Source of the DNA: Ignatzschineria larvae DSM 13226
Lineage (GTDB): Bacteria; Pseudomonadota; Gammaproteobacteria; Cardiobacteriales; Wohlfahrtiimonadaceae
Length of the DNA stretch: 64,000 nucleotides
Direction: 5' to 3'
Assembly: GCF_038500265.1 (NCBI RefSeq)
Contig: NZ_CP150637.1
Location: forward strand, 67,001-131,000
A model generated the notes under the pieces. The model searched no databases and was not told the DNA's origin. It saw only the letters and a program-made list of their open reading frames with translations. A program made the position numbers and the translations under genes. The number at the start of each line of letters is the position of its first letter. Within the stretch, counting starts at the first letter, position 1. Shown piece after piece: positions 46,445 through 56,427 of the stretch.

Positions 46445-47074
46445 TTACGCCGCTCTGAAGAGATAGAGCCGGCTCTCTTTGGTTTTCATCTCTCTTGCTT
46501 CTTTAAGCGGTAAGAGGCTTGCGGCTTGTAAGAGGAGCTTGTGGGGCATCTCTAGGGAGAGGGATGTTAAATGTTCTGTGAGTGAATGACCTTGGAGAAG
46601 GCTGAAGATTTCAGGATAGAGATTGTGATGAAAGGGCGGGTCAAGGAAGAGGTGCGAGCGTAAACCCTCTTCTTTAATAGCGGTTAAATAGGCTTTCATC
46701 TCAGGATGGAGCGGATCTTGTTTGAGAAACTCTAAAGCACTCATTGGGAGCAGGGTATAACGCGATTCTGGAACCTTGAGCGCATTAAGATTCGCTTGTA
46801 GTTGCCGGTAGACAGCCGGATCTTTTTCGATAAAGATCGCCTTTTTCGCACCTCGAGAGAGCGCTTCAATCCCTAAAGCGCCGCTGCCGGCAAAGGCATC
46901 AATAACGATTGCGCCGGGGATGGTGAGCTGTAACCAATTAAAGAGGGTTTCGCGCACCCGCGAAGCAGTCGGGCGTAAGCCATCCGCATCAATCACATTG
47001 ATTTTACGAGAACGATATTCCCCACCAATAATTTGAATAGCGTGAGCGGCGGATTTCCCTTGGGCGCGTTTCAT
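46445..47074 (-). CDS. rsmD: 16S rRNA (guanine-966-N2)-methyltransferase
   Basis: A 209-residue SAM-dependent methyltransferase that acts on G966 of 16S rRNA in the 30S subunit. Signatures are GGEYRSRKI, GLRPTASRVRETLFNWL, the SAM loop DAFAGSGALGIEA (59-71) and the catalytic DPPF in LFLDPPFHHN. Length is that of the family. plsC starts upstream on the same strand, 15 bp apart. Confidence 0.93.
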   Translation of the reverse strand: MKRAQGKSAAHAIQIIGGEYRSRKINVIDADGLRPTASRVRETLFNWLQLTIPGAIVIDAFAGSGALGIEALSRGAKKAIFIEKDPAVYRQLQANLNALKVPESRYTLLPMSALEFLKQDPLHPEMKAYLTAIKEEGLRSHLFLDPPFHHNLYPEIFSLLQGHSLTEHLTSLSLEMPHKLLLQAASLLPLKEAREMKTKESRLYLFRAA

Positions 47075-47089
47075 AATATGAGTGATCTC

Positions 47090-47941
47090 CTACGAGTGCG
47101 TTTTGATATCTGATACTATTTCTGAAGCTACGGCTTCAATGGCTTCCTTGGTCTCTTCATCTTCTTTCATAATCGAGATTTCCTCAACCATTGTCGGTGC
47201 AATAGTGACTTCGGCATTTGGATCTAATGTGGGCAGAATATGTGCTCGAATCCAACTTTCGGTGACTTTCGCAAGCTCGCCGGTAGAGAGCTCTTTCGAT
47301 TCAATCGGCTCACCAATCACGATCGTGATCATTCCCGGCTCTTTGATAAAACGGCCTTTCGGTGCCGCTAAACCGGAGTTAATCGCTATCGGCAATACCG
47401 GCGCTTCTAACTGCTTCGCCACAATAAAGGCCCCTTTCTTAAAAGGTTCCTCTTTGCCAAAAGGTACGCGCGTTCCTTCCGGGAAGATAATCACCGAGCG
47501 ACCCTCATTAAAGCGCTCTTTTGCTTGAGCCGAGATCTGTTTAAGGGCATTTTTCCCATCCTTACGATTAATCGCAATCGGCTTAGCCTTCGCTAATCCC
47601 CAACCAAAGAAAGGGATATAGAGAAGCTCCTTTTTGAGGACAAAGGAATGGGGCGGTAGAATCACCGTATAGATGAGCGTTTCTAAGGCTGATTGATGAT
47701 TAGAGATGATAAAATGAGGGCGATCTTTGAGTTTGTTGAGATGCTCTTGCCCGACAACCCGATAATGCACGCCGGCACCGATTCGCATCCAACCAATGAG
47801 GATACTCGACCAGATAATAGTCACCCGGCGAAACCACGAACCCCAAAAGAAGATCGTACAGAGCATCATAATGGGCGTAATCACCAGATAGATAAAGAGA
47901 TAACCGATAAAGGTAATAAGGGAACGTATCCAAGTCACCAT
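47090..47941 (-). CDS. plsC: 1-acyl-sn-glycerol-3-phosphate acyltransferase
   Basis: A 283-residue acyltransferase of the inner membrane with an N-terminal helix. The catalytic block is SNHQSALET (H-x4-E variant common in this subgroup), followed by KKELLYIPFFGWGLAKAKPI, FPEGTRVPFG and LPIAINSG. It makes phosphatidic acid. The C-terminal ~40 residues are acidic (KEDEETKEA). It lies between gmhB and rsmD on the same strand; the three may share a transcript. Confidence 0.9.
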   Translation of the reverse strand: MVTWIRSLITFIGYLFIYLVITPIMMLCTIFFWGSWFRRVTIIWSSILIGWMRIGAGVHYRVVGQEHLNKLKDRPHFIISNHQSALETLIYTVILPPHSFVLKKELLYIPFFGWGLAKAKPIAINRKDGKNALKQISAQAKERFNEGRSVIIFPEGTRVPFGKEEPFKKGAFIVAKQLEAPVLPIAINSGLAAPKGRFIKEPGMITIVIGEPIESKELSTGELAKVTESWIRAHILPTLDPNAEVTIAPTMVEEISIMKEDEETKEAIEAVASEIVSDIKTHS

Positions 47942-48019
47942 ATGTATTGATTCCTATGAAAAGTGCTTAATCGAGAGATCGATAGTAGGGTATATGGGGT
48001 AAATTAGTCACTAATGCAG

Positions 48020-48721
48020 TCACTGATGCAGTCGCTGTAGTATCGTCACAAATTCGGCTAATGAAGCAAAGCAAGGGATCGTGTTCTCGTGATTGCCATC
48101 ATTTTCGAGACCATTATTACTATGATGTTGAGGTGTTTCTACCAATGCTTGCTGTAGCTTTCGTTCTGTCTCTGCGCCATTCCCAGTGCGCACTAAAACA
48201 GGGCGAATGCCTGCCCGTTTACCCGCTTCTAGATCTGATTGTTTATCCCCGACAAAGTAGATCACTTGAGGCGGTATAATCGCTAACTGAGTCATAATTT
48301 TATGTAACATCCCCGGATTAGGTTTACGATCAGGATGCTCGGGATCATCAGCGGTACAATATTCTAATGCCGCAATTTTCCCTTGATGCTCATCGAGTAG
48401 ATCCGCCATTTTTTGATGCATCTCATCAAGTGCTTGATGATCATAGAGCCCAAGGGCAATCCCCCGTTGATTAGTCGCCACCGCTACCGGAACACCGGCT
48501 TGATTGAGTGCGGCAATCGCTTCTAAGCTTCCGGCAATAGGATGCCACTCATCGCTTGATTTAATATAAGCTGTAGAGTCCTCATTAATCACCCCATCGC
48601 GATCGAGAATGACAAGGTCAGGCCAAGGGAGCGTTTCTTGTGAAACATCCTCTGCCGTTAATATGCCATCTATTAATAATCGATCCCATTGTTGTGATGC
48701 AGTCTGATTGATCTGACTCAT
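48020..48721 (-). CDS. gmhB: D-glycero-beta-D-manno-heptose-1,7-bisphosphate 7-phosphatase-like HAD phosphatase
   Basis: A 233-residue HAD-IIIA phosphatase in the ADP-heptose pathway for LPS core. Motifs are DRDGVINED (motif I nucleophile and acid), ATNQRGIA, RKPNPGMLHKI and VGDKQSDLEAGKRAGI. About 30 extra N-terminal residues precede the catalytic start. The Cys/His zinc loop usual in GmhB (CxH..CxC) is missing; the region reads YCTADDPEHPDRKP. Substrate is therefore somewhat uncertain between heptose and other sugar bisphosphates. Confidence 0.82.
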   Translation of the reverse strand: MSQINQTASQQWDRLLIDGILTAEDVSQETLPWPDLVILDRDGVINEDSTAYIKSSDEWHPIAGSLEAIAALNQAGVPVAVATNQRGIALGLYDHQALDEMHQKMADLLDEHQGKIAALEYCTADDPEHPDRKPNPGMLHKIMTQLAIIPPQVIYFVGDKQSDLEAGKRAGIRPVLVRTGNGAETERKLQQALVETPQHHSNNGLENDGNHENTIPCFASLAEFVTILQRLHQ

Positions 48722-48804
48722 AATGATTCCTTCTGATATTGATGATTTGAGAGCGCGCTATCTATCAAGAGATCACGCACTCTCAATCTCATTATGATAT
48801 CTGA

Positions 48805-50874
48805 TTAGAGTTGCAACTTAGAGATATCCGCAACGGTCTCAAAATCATCACGAATCTCAGTGAGAAGCGCAATACGGTTATGACGCACTTCACGATCTTC
48901 AGCCATCACCATCGTATCTTCAAAGAAGCGTGCAAGGGGTGCTGCAAGATTCGCTAATTGCTCTAAAATAGCGCGATAATCTTTTGCTGCCACTAATGAT
49001 GCAATTTCACCTTTGAGAAGTTCTGTGGCTTTGAAGAGTAACTTTTCAGACTCATTCTCTAATAACGTTTCACTCACATCCGTTGCTACCGCTTCCTCTT
49101 TGTTATTCTCGAGGATATTGTGGATTCGTTTATTTGTTTCAATCAGAGAGCCGGCTTCCGGTAGCGCTTTAAAGGCCGCAACCGCTAAAAGACGATGATA
49201 GATATCGAGCGGATTGGTGAGCTTCAGTTCAGAGATTGATGCAAATACATCACTTGATACCCCTAAATCTGCAGAATAAGCACGAAGACGATCGAAGATA
49301 TAGGTAAAGATAGTCATTACTGATTTATCCGCTTCAATTGCTTTAGGCATTGTCGCCGCACTAATCTCAATCAATTTCAAAAGATCTAAATTGAGTTCTT
49401 TTTCGATTAAAATCCGTAGAACCGCTAAGGCATTTCGGCGAAGACCATAAGGATCGCGGGAACCCGTTGGAATCTCACCAATCGAGAAGATCCCCACAAT
49501 GGTATCTAAACGTTCAGCCAAACCGAGCGCTTGCGCCTCTTTACTCTCTGGTAAGCGATCGCCGGCGAAGCGAGGCCAGTAAACTTGCTCTAAGCTATCG
49601 GCGACAATGGGATTCTCATTTTGATCAAGGGCATAGTACCGTGCCATTGTGCCTTGTAGTTCAGGGAACTCTTGCACCATATCACTGATGAGATCCGCCT
49701 TATTAAGACGTGCAGCACGCGCCACTAATGCTTCATCAGCACCGATCATCTTCGCAATCGCTTCACTTAAAGTGGCAACACGGCGAATTTTATCTGCTTG
49801 TGAACCGAGTTTAGTTTGGAATACCACACTTTCAAGATGAGCAAGATAACTCTCAAGCGGTTTCTTGCGATCTTCATTCCAGAAGAATTCCGCATCGGCA
49901 AAACGAGGGCGAATTACCCGCTCATTGCCATCAATGACCGCTTGTGGCTCACTGCTCTCGATATTGCTAATAAAGCAGAATTTATCTACTAATTTTCCAT
50001 TCTCATCCACAATCGGGAAGTAACGCTGATGATCTTCCATGGCAATAATGAGCGCTTCTTGTGGGACTTCTAAGAAGTGCGTTTCAAAGCTACCGATCAT
50101 CGCTTTGGGGTGTTCAACTAGCGCTGTGACTTCATCAAGTAAGCCTTCATTCACAATCGGCGTACCGATTGACGCTGTCACCTTCTGAATATCCGCTTCA
50201 ATTAACGCTTTACGCTTAGCAAAGTCAGGGACGATATGCCCTTGTTGTTCCATTGTGGCTTCATACTCTTTTGCGTGGGGAATCGCAATCGGCGCTGATG
50301 TGTGGAAACGGTGTCCACGGCTCTTATTGCCGGCATCAATTCCGAAGATCTTGGTCTCAAGAACTTGATCTCCATACATCACTACAACCCAACGCACCGG
50401 GCGCACAAATTCAAAATCGTGTCCCGCCCAACGCATTCTCTTGGGAATAGGCAAGCCTTTAAGCGCTTTTTCGATCATTGCCGGCAATAGGGACGCGAGT
50501 GATTGACCTTTCACTTCCTCTTTGTAGGTATACCAAGCGCCTTTATCGGTCTCAAGCACCGTTAATTGCTCAACCGTCACGCCACAAGAGCGCGCAAATC
50601 CTTGAAGTGCCGGCGTAGGTTCACCCTCTTTCATTGCTGCTTGTACCGCAGGTCCCCGGCGTTCGCTCACATAATCCGCTTGCTCAGAGTCAAGATCTGA
50701 GATCACAAGCGCCAAACGGCGAGGCGTGGCATAGGCCTTGATCTCACTAAAGCCGAGTTTCTTCGCTTTTAGCTCAGCCGCAATGCCCTCTTTAAAAGCA
50801 TTCGATAAATTATTCAAAGCCCGTGGCGGAAGCTCTTCCGTCCCAATTTCAATTAGTAGCGTCTCTTTAATCAT
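48805..50874 (-). CDS. glyS: Glycyl-tRNA synthetase beta subunit
   Basis: A 689-residue protein, the same length as E. coli GlyS. It begins IKETLLIEIGTEELPPRAL and has SERRGPAV, WAGHDFEFVRPVRW, IAMEDHQRYFP, GSRDPYGLRRNALAV and the C-terminal anticodon-binding helices with VMAEDREVRHNRIALL. It needs the alpha subunit (GlyQ) to charge tRNA-Gly. I use the ATG at 50874 with GGAAT upstream; an open frame reaches 50958. glyQ is not adjacent, although it normally precedes glyS. Confidence 0.95.
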   Translation of the reverse strand: MIKETLLIEIGTEELPPRALNNLSNAFKEGIAAELKAKKLGFSEIKAYATPRRLALVISDLDSEQADYVSERRGPAVQAAMKEGEPTPALQGFARSCGVTVEQLTVLETDKGAWYTYKEEVKGQSLASLLPAMIEKALKGLPIPKRMRWAGHDFEFVRPVRWVVVMYGDQVLETKIFGIDAGNKSRGHRFHTSAPIAIPHAKEYEATMEQQGHIVPDFAKRKALIEADIQKVTASIGTPIVNEGLLDEVTALVEHPKAMIGSFETHFLEVPQEALIIAMEDHQRYFPIVDENGKLVDKFCFISNIESSEPQAVIDGNERVIRPRFADAEFFWNEDRKKPLESYLAHLESVVFQTKLGSQADKIRRVATLSEAIAKMIGADEALVARAARLNKADLISDMVQEFPELQGTMARYYALDQNENPIVADSLEQVYWPRFAGDRLPESKEAQALGLAERLDTIVGIFSIGEIPTGSRDPYGLRRNALAVLRILIEKELNLDLLKLIEISAATMPKAIEADKSVMTIFTYIFDRLRAYSADLGVSSDVFASISELKLTNPLDIYHRLLAVAAFKALPEAGSLIETNKRIHNILENNKEEAVATDVSETLLENESEKLLFKATELLKGEIASLVAAKDYRAILEQLANLAAPLARFFEDTMVMAEDREVRHNRIALLTEIRDDFETVADISKLQL

Positions 50875-51321
50875 TGTGATTCCATCTGAAAAGTGTATGA
50901 AATAACCTAGAATTCTTATATAGAGGGTTATTTTAGCGTATTTGGAACGCTTTCTCACTTATATTCGATCATAATTGCGCGTTTTCGGGCAGTGCTTTTT
51001 GTCGATATTGGTTATTCCAAGTATTTTTCCACTTTTAAAATTCTATTTACAGGCTTGTACGGAAGATTTTGGCTATCTGTATTGATATGCATTTCTTTCC
51101 TCTAATCAAAATCTGCTAATTAAACAATCATTATTATCATGTTAATGAATGTTATATAAAGATACTAAAAGAAAAAATAAGATATAATATGGTTGTTATA
51201 AGTCGATAATGTAAGTAACAGCAAATGTACTTAAGAGAAATTCAACCGTATTAAATGAGTCAAATTGAATATATATATTTAAAATCAATAAAGTAAGGCT
51301 CAAGAATAGAGTTCACAAAAA
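50875..51321. other. Divergent intergenic region upstream of glyS
   Basis: 447 bp, AT-rich. I see no gene, RNA or repeat-family unit. TCATTA and TAATGA (51127-51147) form a loose inverted repeat of uncertain meaning. This marks the border between core genes and the polysaccharide locus. Confidence 0.5.
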
Positions 51322-52476
51322 ATGAGAGAGAAACCGATCCGAATAGGGATATTACTTCGCAATCGCCACGATGGCTCAGGTGGATTGGAAAAAGTATTAG
51401 AAAGTGTCGTTGCGAATCTAAAAGATGATTCTGTAACGCTCTATTTTTATGCCTTTTTTGCACCCATTTATCAGGATTTTACACGCTCTTTTGAAAAACT
51501 AACTGTTTTAAAATTACCGAAGCCACTCAATTGGTTAGAGACACATCTTCCCTCTCACTGGGGGCGGCTTGTTCGAAAAATCTATATCAAATTTAAAGGC
51601 GACCATCTATTTGATCAAATGCAAGCCGATAACATTGATCTGCTGATTGTGCTTGATCTATCGAAGCAGTTTTTGGGGCTCTATCCTTTTATCCAACGAT
51701 TTAAGAAAAAATCACAAATACCAGTTATTTCTTGGGTACATAGCTCTTTATCAAGTAATCGAGAGAAAACAGCGAAGAAGGTAAAAAGTAGAATCAATAT
51801 CTTAGATGGACATTTAGCCATTAGTAAAGGCTTAGCGACGGAGATCTCACAAGTGTATCAGGGGAAAAATGTTCAAGTTGTCTTTAACCCTGTTGCAAGT
51901 GCGGCGCTTGTCGAGCGGGATCCTTCTAAGTTTTTATATGTAGGGAGAATCGATGAGAATAAGCGCGTCCATTCATTACTCCAACAATTTGTAACACTTT
52001 CTGGGGATTGGAGACTTGATATCTATGGGTCAACGGGCAGTTTGCAGGGAGATCAGGACTTTGTAAGAGAGATCGATCAACTACAACTACAATCTCATAT
52101 TCATTTTCATGGTTGGCAAACAGATGTTTGGCCTCAAGTGAAGAGCGCTGGGGTTATTCTTTTAAACTCAGAAAAAGAAGGACTTCCTTTAGTGCTGATC
52201 GAAGCGATGATGCGTGGCATTCCCGCACTCTCTTCAGATTGTCCAACCGGCCCTGCCGATATTATTCAGCAAGGTCAAAACGGTTGGCTCTATCCAGTCA
52301 ATGAGGAGGATCGGATTGCAAAATATGTACAAGCCATACTCGATGGAACGCTAGAACTACCTACCCCCACGGCGGTCCAACAGAGCGTTCAGCAATTTGA
52401 AATTAACCATTATATGACCGGCTTTATCAAAGCACTTCGTTGGTCAATTTTGCAAAAGGGAATGAATAATGATTAA
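51322..52476 (+). CDS. GT4 glycosyltransferase, WaaB-like (1)
   Basis: A 384-residue GT-B enzyme. The N-terminal IGILLRNRHDGSGGLEKVLE binds acceptor and the C-terminal half has FLYVGRIDENKRV, HFHGWQTD, LLNSEKEGLPLVLIEAMMRGIP with the catalytic E-x7-E, and SDCPTGPADII. The pattern is that of the WaaB (LPS 1,6-galactosyltransferase) group. It is closest to the gene at 60122 among the five paralogs here, sharing the RNRHDGxGGLEKVLE start. The GT2 gene overlaps its end by 8 bp. Confidence 0.87.
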   Translation: MREKPIRIGILLRNRHDGSGGLEKVLESVVANLKDDSVTLYFYAFFAPIYQDFTRSFEKLTVLKLPKPLNWLETHLPSHWGRLVRKIYIKFKGDHLFDQMQADNIDLLIVLDLSKQFLGLYPFIQRFKKKSQIPVISWVHSSLSSNREKTAKKVKSRINILDGHLAISKGLATEISQVYQGKNVQVVFNPVASAALVERDPSKFLYVGRIDENKRVHSLLQQFVTLSGDWRLDIYGSTGSLQGDQDFVREIDQLQLQSHIHFHGWQTDVWPQVKSAGVILLNSEKEGLPLVLIEAMMRGIPALSSDCPTGPADIIQQGQNGWLYPVNEEDRIAKYVQAILDGTLELPTPTAVQQSVQQFEINHYMTGFIKALRWSILQKGMNND

Positions 52477-53446
52477 TATCACCATTGTTATGCCGGCCTA
52501 TAATGTTGCGCACTATATCCCACGTGCTATCGAGTCTGTTTTGCAACAAGATTATGATCATTGGGAATTAATCATCATTAATGATGGATCAACGGATAAT
52601 ACGCTTGATGTCATCGAGTCATTTGCGCAAAAAGACTCGAGAATTAAATGGGTGAATCAAGAAAACCAAGGGGTCTCTGCCGCTCGAAATAGAGGATTAT
52701 CTTTAGCGCAAGGTCGATATATCACATTTTTAGATGCCGATGATTTTTATGAGAAGCATTATCTTGCATCAATGTCTGAGCCATTAGAGCGGCAAGATGC
52801 GGATATGACTTTTTGTAAATATCGAGAAACGGATGGAGAAATAATCCTTAAAGAATCACCTTCCGAGATCAATCATCTTTGGCAGGATAGCTTCATCGAG
52901 CATCTTGCCTATGTTAAAGATGCGATACACCCAATGGCTTGTATGTATCGTTTAGATCTAATTAAGCGCCATGAGATAGTGTTCAATCGCAATTACAGCT
53001 ATGGAGAAGATCAGGAGTTTCTGCTGCATTATGCCTATTGTGCTACTAAAATCGTTTTCGTTCCGCTTGTACTCTATAACTACTTCTATCGACAAGGTTC
53101 TTTAAGTCATCAACAGATCGCCTACACCGATTTAATTGGGGAGCTCGACTCTCTCTATTGGCTTGAAGATCTAGTTGGCGATCAACCTCGAGAGACTAAA
53201 GAGGCTTATGCTGCCTATATTGAGCGACGTAGGCAGGGCGTTTTAAATAATATTCGAAGATATTACTGGTCTCTATTGCGCTCAAAACAATTTGACCTGC
53301 TCTTAGCCTCTCTCGATCAATATGAAACTAAATACCACCAATCCTTTAATCCTACTTATTCAGGAATTCAAAAATTGACCTTAGGGATTAAAGTGAAAAT
53401 TATTTCGAGCAGATCTCGGCGGCTATGGCATTTTTTTGCTAAATAG
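52469..53446 (+). CDS. GT2 family glycosyltransferase
   Basis: A 325-residue GT-A enzyme. It begins ITIVMPAYNVAHYIPRAI, has IIINDGSTDNT and ENQGVSAARNRGL, and the metal-binding DAD of FLDADDF (89-92). These place it with WcaA/EpsJ-type transferases that add sugars to LPS or capsule acceptors. The C-terminal ~100 residues are specific to the protein. It overlaps the preceding GT4 gene and probably forms an operon with it and the acyltransferase. Confidence 0.88.
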   Translation: MINITIVMPAYNVAHYIPRAIESVLQQDYDHWELIIINDGSTDNTLDVIESFAQKDSRIKWVNQENQGVSAARNRGLSLAQGRYITFLDADDFYEKHYLASMSEPLERQDADMTFCKYRETDGEIILKESPSEINHLWQDSFIEHLAYVKDAIHPMACMYRLDLIKRHEIVFNRNYSYGEDQEFLLHYAYCATKIVFVPLVLYNYFYRQGSLSHQQIAYTDLIGELDSLYWLEDLVGDQPRETKEAYAAYIERRRQGVLNNIRRYYWSLLRSKQFDLLLASLDQYETKYHQSFNPTYSGIQKLTLGIKVKIISSRSRRLWHFFAK

Positions 53447-53744
53447 CAGGGCTAGATTTTAGATAAAGATAACTTTATAAGATAAGAAAATTTGTATGCA
53501 AAATAACATAAAATATAGATCTGATATTGATGGATTAAGAGCCTTAGCTGTCCTTTCCGTAATTATTTTCCACTTTAATAATAGCTGGCTTCCTGGTGGT
53601 TTTTTAGGCGTTGATATTTTCTTCGTTATCTCAGGCTATCTCATTACTTCTATTATTAAAAGGCAGCTACAGCAAAATCGTTTCTCCTTTAAAGAGTTCT
53701 ATAATCGAAGAATAAAACGAATATTACCGCTCTTTTTTACAGTC

Positions 53745-54830
53745 CTTGAGTTCCAATTTCTAACGCAACAGTTAATGTTTCGTCATCTGAGTAGCTTCAT
53801 ATTCCTTGTGAAATAGTTCTGTAATAACTTCGATAGGCGATCTAAAATTAAAGCGTTTTCGAGGTCGACTATTGAGTGATAGCGCTATTTCATCAAGCTC
53901 TTCCTGACTATGAATAGAAAGATCTGTCCCTTTGGGCAAGTATTGTCGTATCAAACCATTGATATTCTCATTACTCCCTCTTTGCCAGGGGCTATGGGGA
54001 TCACAAAAGTAGATAGCAACTCCCGTATTTTGCGTGATTTGAGCATGATAAGCCATTTCTTTCCCTCGATCATAGGTCATTGTTCGTGCAAATGTTAAAG
54101 GTACTCGATTGAGTGCTGCGCTAAACCCTATAACGGCAGAGGTTGCGGTTGCATCTTCCATTTTGATTAACATAACATAACCACTAGTGCGCTCAACTAA
54201 TGTGCCGACAGCTGAAGCGTTGCCTTTTCCTTTGATCAAATCACCTTCCCAATGTCCAGGTGTTAAACGATCTTTAACTTCTGGAGGACGTAAGTGAATA
54301 CTTACTAAATCAGGAATTTGCCCTCTTCTATCCACAGTTCCTTTTCGGGGTTTTCGTGTGGTACGTCCTTGCCTTAAACATTGGAGTAATTCTTTTTTTA
54401 ATTGGCCAACGGGTAAAGCATACAAGGCATTGTAGATTGTTTCTTGGCAAACATAGTAACTAGAATTAGCCATCTTTTTAAGTACCCCGGATATTTGTTC
54501 AGGAGATAATTTAGCACGTAAACACTGTTCCACAAAACCAAATAAGACCGTTCCTGGCGTTAGTTTTTCATCAGGGGCGCATCTCTTTCTAGCTTGTAAA
54601 TAGGCGTACTGTGCCTTTGTTGCAGCATAGTGATCTTTATCCTCAACTCTTTTTAACTCTCTGGAAATTGTCGAAGGCGATCGGTTTAGCTCTTTAGCAA
54701 TGGTTCGAATACTTTTATTAAGTTGTATACCAACTTCAATATTGATCCGTTCATTAAGTGATAATCTTGAATAGTTCATGGCAACATTTTACTCCTTAAG
54801 TAAGTGTTGCGCTAGGAATTGGATTCCGCC
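53745..54830 (-). mobile_element. IS30-family insertion sequence, copy 2
   Basis: 1086 bp, same ends as copy 1 at 24782-25867 and flanked by the 3-bp direct repeat GTC (53742-53744 and 54831-54833). It interrupts the acyltransferase gene. Only one difference from copy 1 was seen (54039 T versus 25076 C), so one copy was probably derived recently from the other or both from a common recent source. Confidence 0.97.
53772..54779 (-). CDS. IS30-family transposase (copy 2)
   Basis: The 335-residue protein has the same sequence as copy 1; the only base difference I found is silent (glutamine CAA versus CAG). The helix-turn-helix and the DDE residues are intact. An intact gene and fresh 3-bp duplication point to a recent insertion. 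Confidence 0.96.
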   Translation of the reverse strand: MNYSRLSLNERINIEVGIQLNKSIRTIAKELNRSPSTISRELKRVEDKDHYAATKAQYAYLQARKRCAPDEKLTPGTVLFGFVEQCLRAKLSPEQISGVLKKMANSSYYVCQETIYNALYALPVGQLKKELLQCLRQGRTTRKPRKGTVDRRGQIPDLVSIHLRPPEVKDRLTPGHWEGDLIKGKGNASAVGTLVERTSGYVMLIKMEDATATSAVIGFSAALNRVPLTFARTMTYDRGKEMAYHAQITQNTGVAIYFCDPHSPWQRGSNENINGLIRQYLPKGTDLSIHSQEELDEIALSLNSRPRKRFNFRSPIEVITELFHKEYEATQMTKH

Positions 54831-56427
54831 GTCTTATTTGTGACTTTTATCTTCGCTATCTTAATATTGATGCCTGATGACTATAATAGCTTTTGGCGCT
54901 CTGCACGTTATGCGATGACTTTTAGGGCTAACCGTGCCTTTACAGGGTTTGATTATTTTAATCCTATTACGGAAGAGAAACCCTTATTGCATTTATGGTC
55001 ATTAGCGATTGAGGAGCAGTTCTACTTTATCTGGCCATTGGCTTTTTTCCTTGGGTACAAAGTTTTTAAGAGAACGCCAAGCCCATTTATTGGGTTATTT
55101 TGGCTCGCCATTATCGGTATTATCATCAGTACTATCCTTGCTGAAATGTCAGGGAGAGTAGAGCCGAATGATAGCTACTATCTCCTCCAAAATAGAGCTT
55201 CTGAGCTGTTAGTGGGCTGTGCCTTAGCTTTAAATCCCTATCCTGTGAATGCAGTTATCAAAAAGTATCTTGGAATAGTGGGCGCTATAGTGGCTGTTTT
55301 ATGCTTCATCTTCTTAAATAGAAGCTACTTAATTCCGGGCATCGCCACATTAATCCCTACAATCGCGGCCGCGCTGTTTATCCTTGATGATCGTACGGAT
55401 AGCGCCTATAAGCGATTATTTACTAATCAGTTTGCTAGAACTATTGGCTTATGGTCATTTTCACTCTATCTATGGCATTGGCCTATTTTAGCATTTATGC
55501 GTTATCTGAATAATGGTGTAGAGCTCTCTCTAATCTGGCTTGCCGTAGCCGCACTATTAACATTGATTCTTTCGACGCTGAGCTACTATTTGATCGAGAA
55601 TCCTGTGCGCAAACTTCGCTTTAAATTTTTGGTTAGTTTGGTCTTAATCTATCTACTCCCTTTTGGCTTATTAACTTCGTTCAATATGTTAGTCAACCGT
55701 ACAGATGATTCGGTAACACAAGAGCAGTTACGATGGTTTGACCAAGACGGAGATGGCTGCTGGGAGAGAATAGGGGATGGTTGTAGTATCGGCGACCTCA
55801 ATAGCCAAGAGCACTACCTATTAATTGGCGACTCTCATGCAATGCATCTATCGAGTATGATGGATATTGTCGGTAAAAAAGAGGGCATTAAAATAGATAT
55901 TATTGGAAGTTCTTCATGCCCTATTTTATTCTCTTATTCTTCGAAAAAAGAGACGAGAGAAAACTGTTTGATGATCAATGATTATTTGGCAAAAAATTGG
56001 CATCAATATGATGCAATTATCTTTTCTCAGCTCTTCTATGGCCATATGTATCGGTTAAAAGAGGATACTAATCAACATTATTTAGCCGATTTTGTCGAAA
56101 CCATTCGCACTATTGCTGCGGAAAAGCCGGTCATCGTGATCTCTGATATCCCTGAATTTGATTATAACCCGCTTCGTGTCAACTGGTTCTCCCAACAACC
56201 TATTCTTAAAGAAATGATTCATCGTAGAGCGCCACTGTTTAATAATGAGACGGCGAATGCAGCCATTCAAGCTGCACTAAGTCAAATCCCCAATACCCGA
56301 TATGTGGATATTACCCCTTATGTTAATGAACTATTGAATGAAGGGGATCTGATCTATCGTGATCAAAATCACTTAAACCCTTATGGCAGCCGTAAAATTG
56401 GCAATATGTTTATCAAAGAGCAGACGC

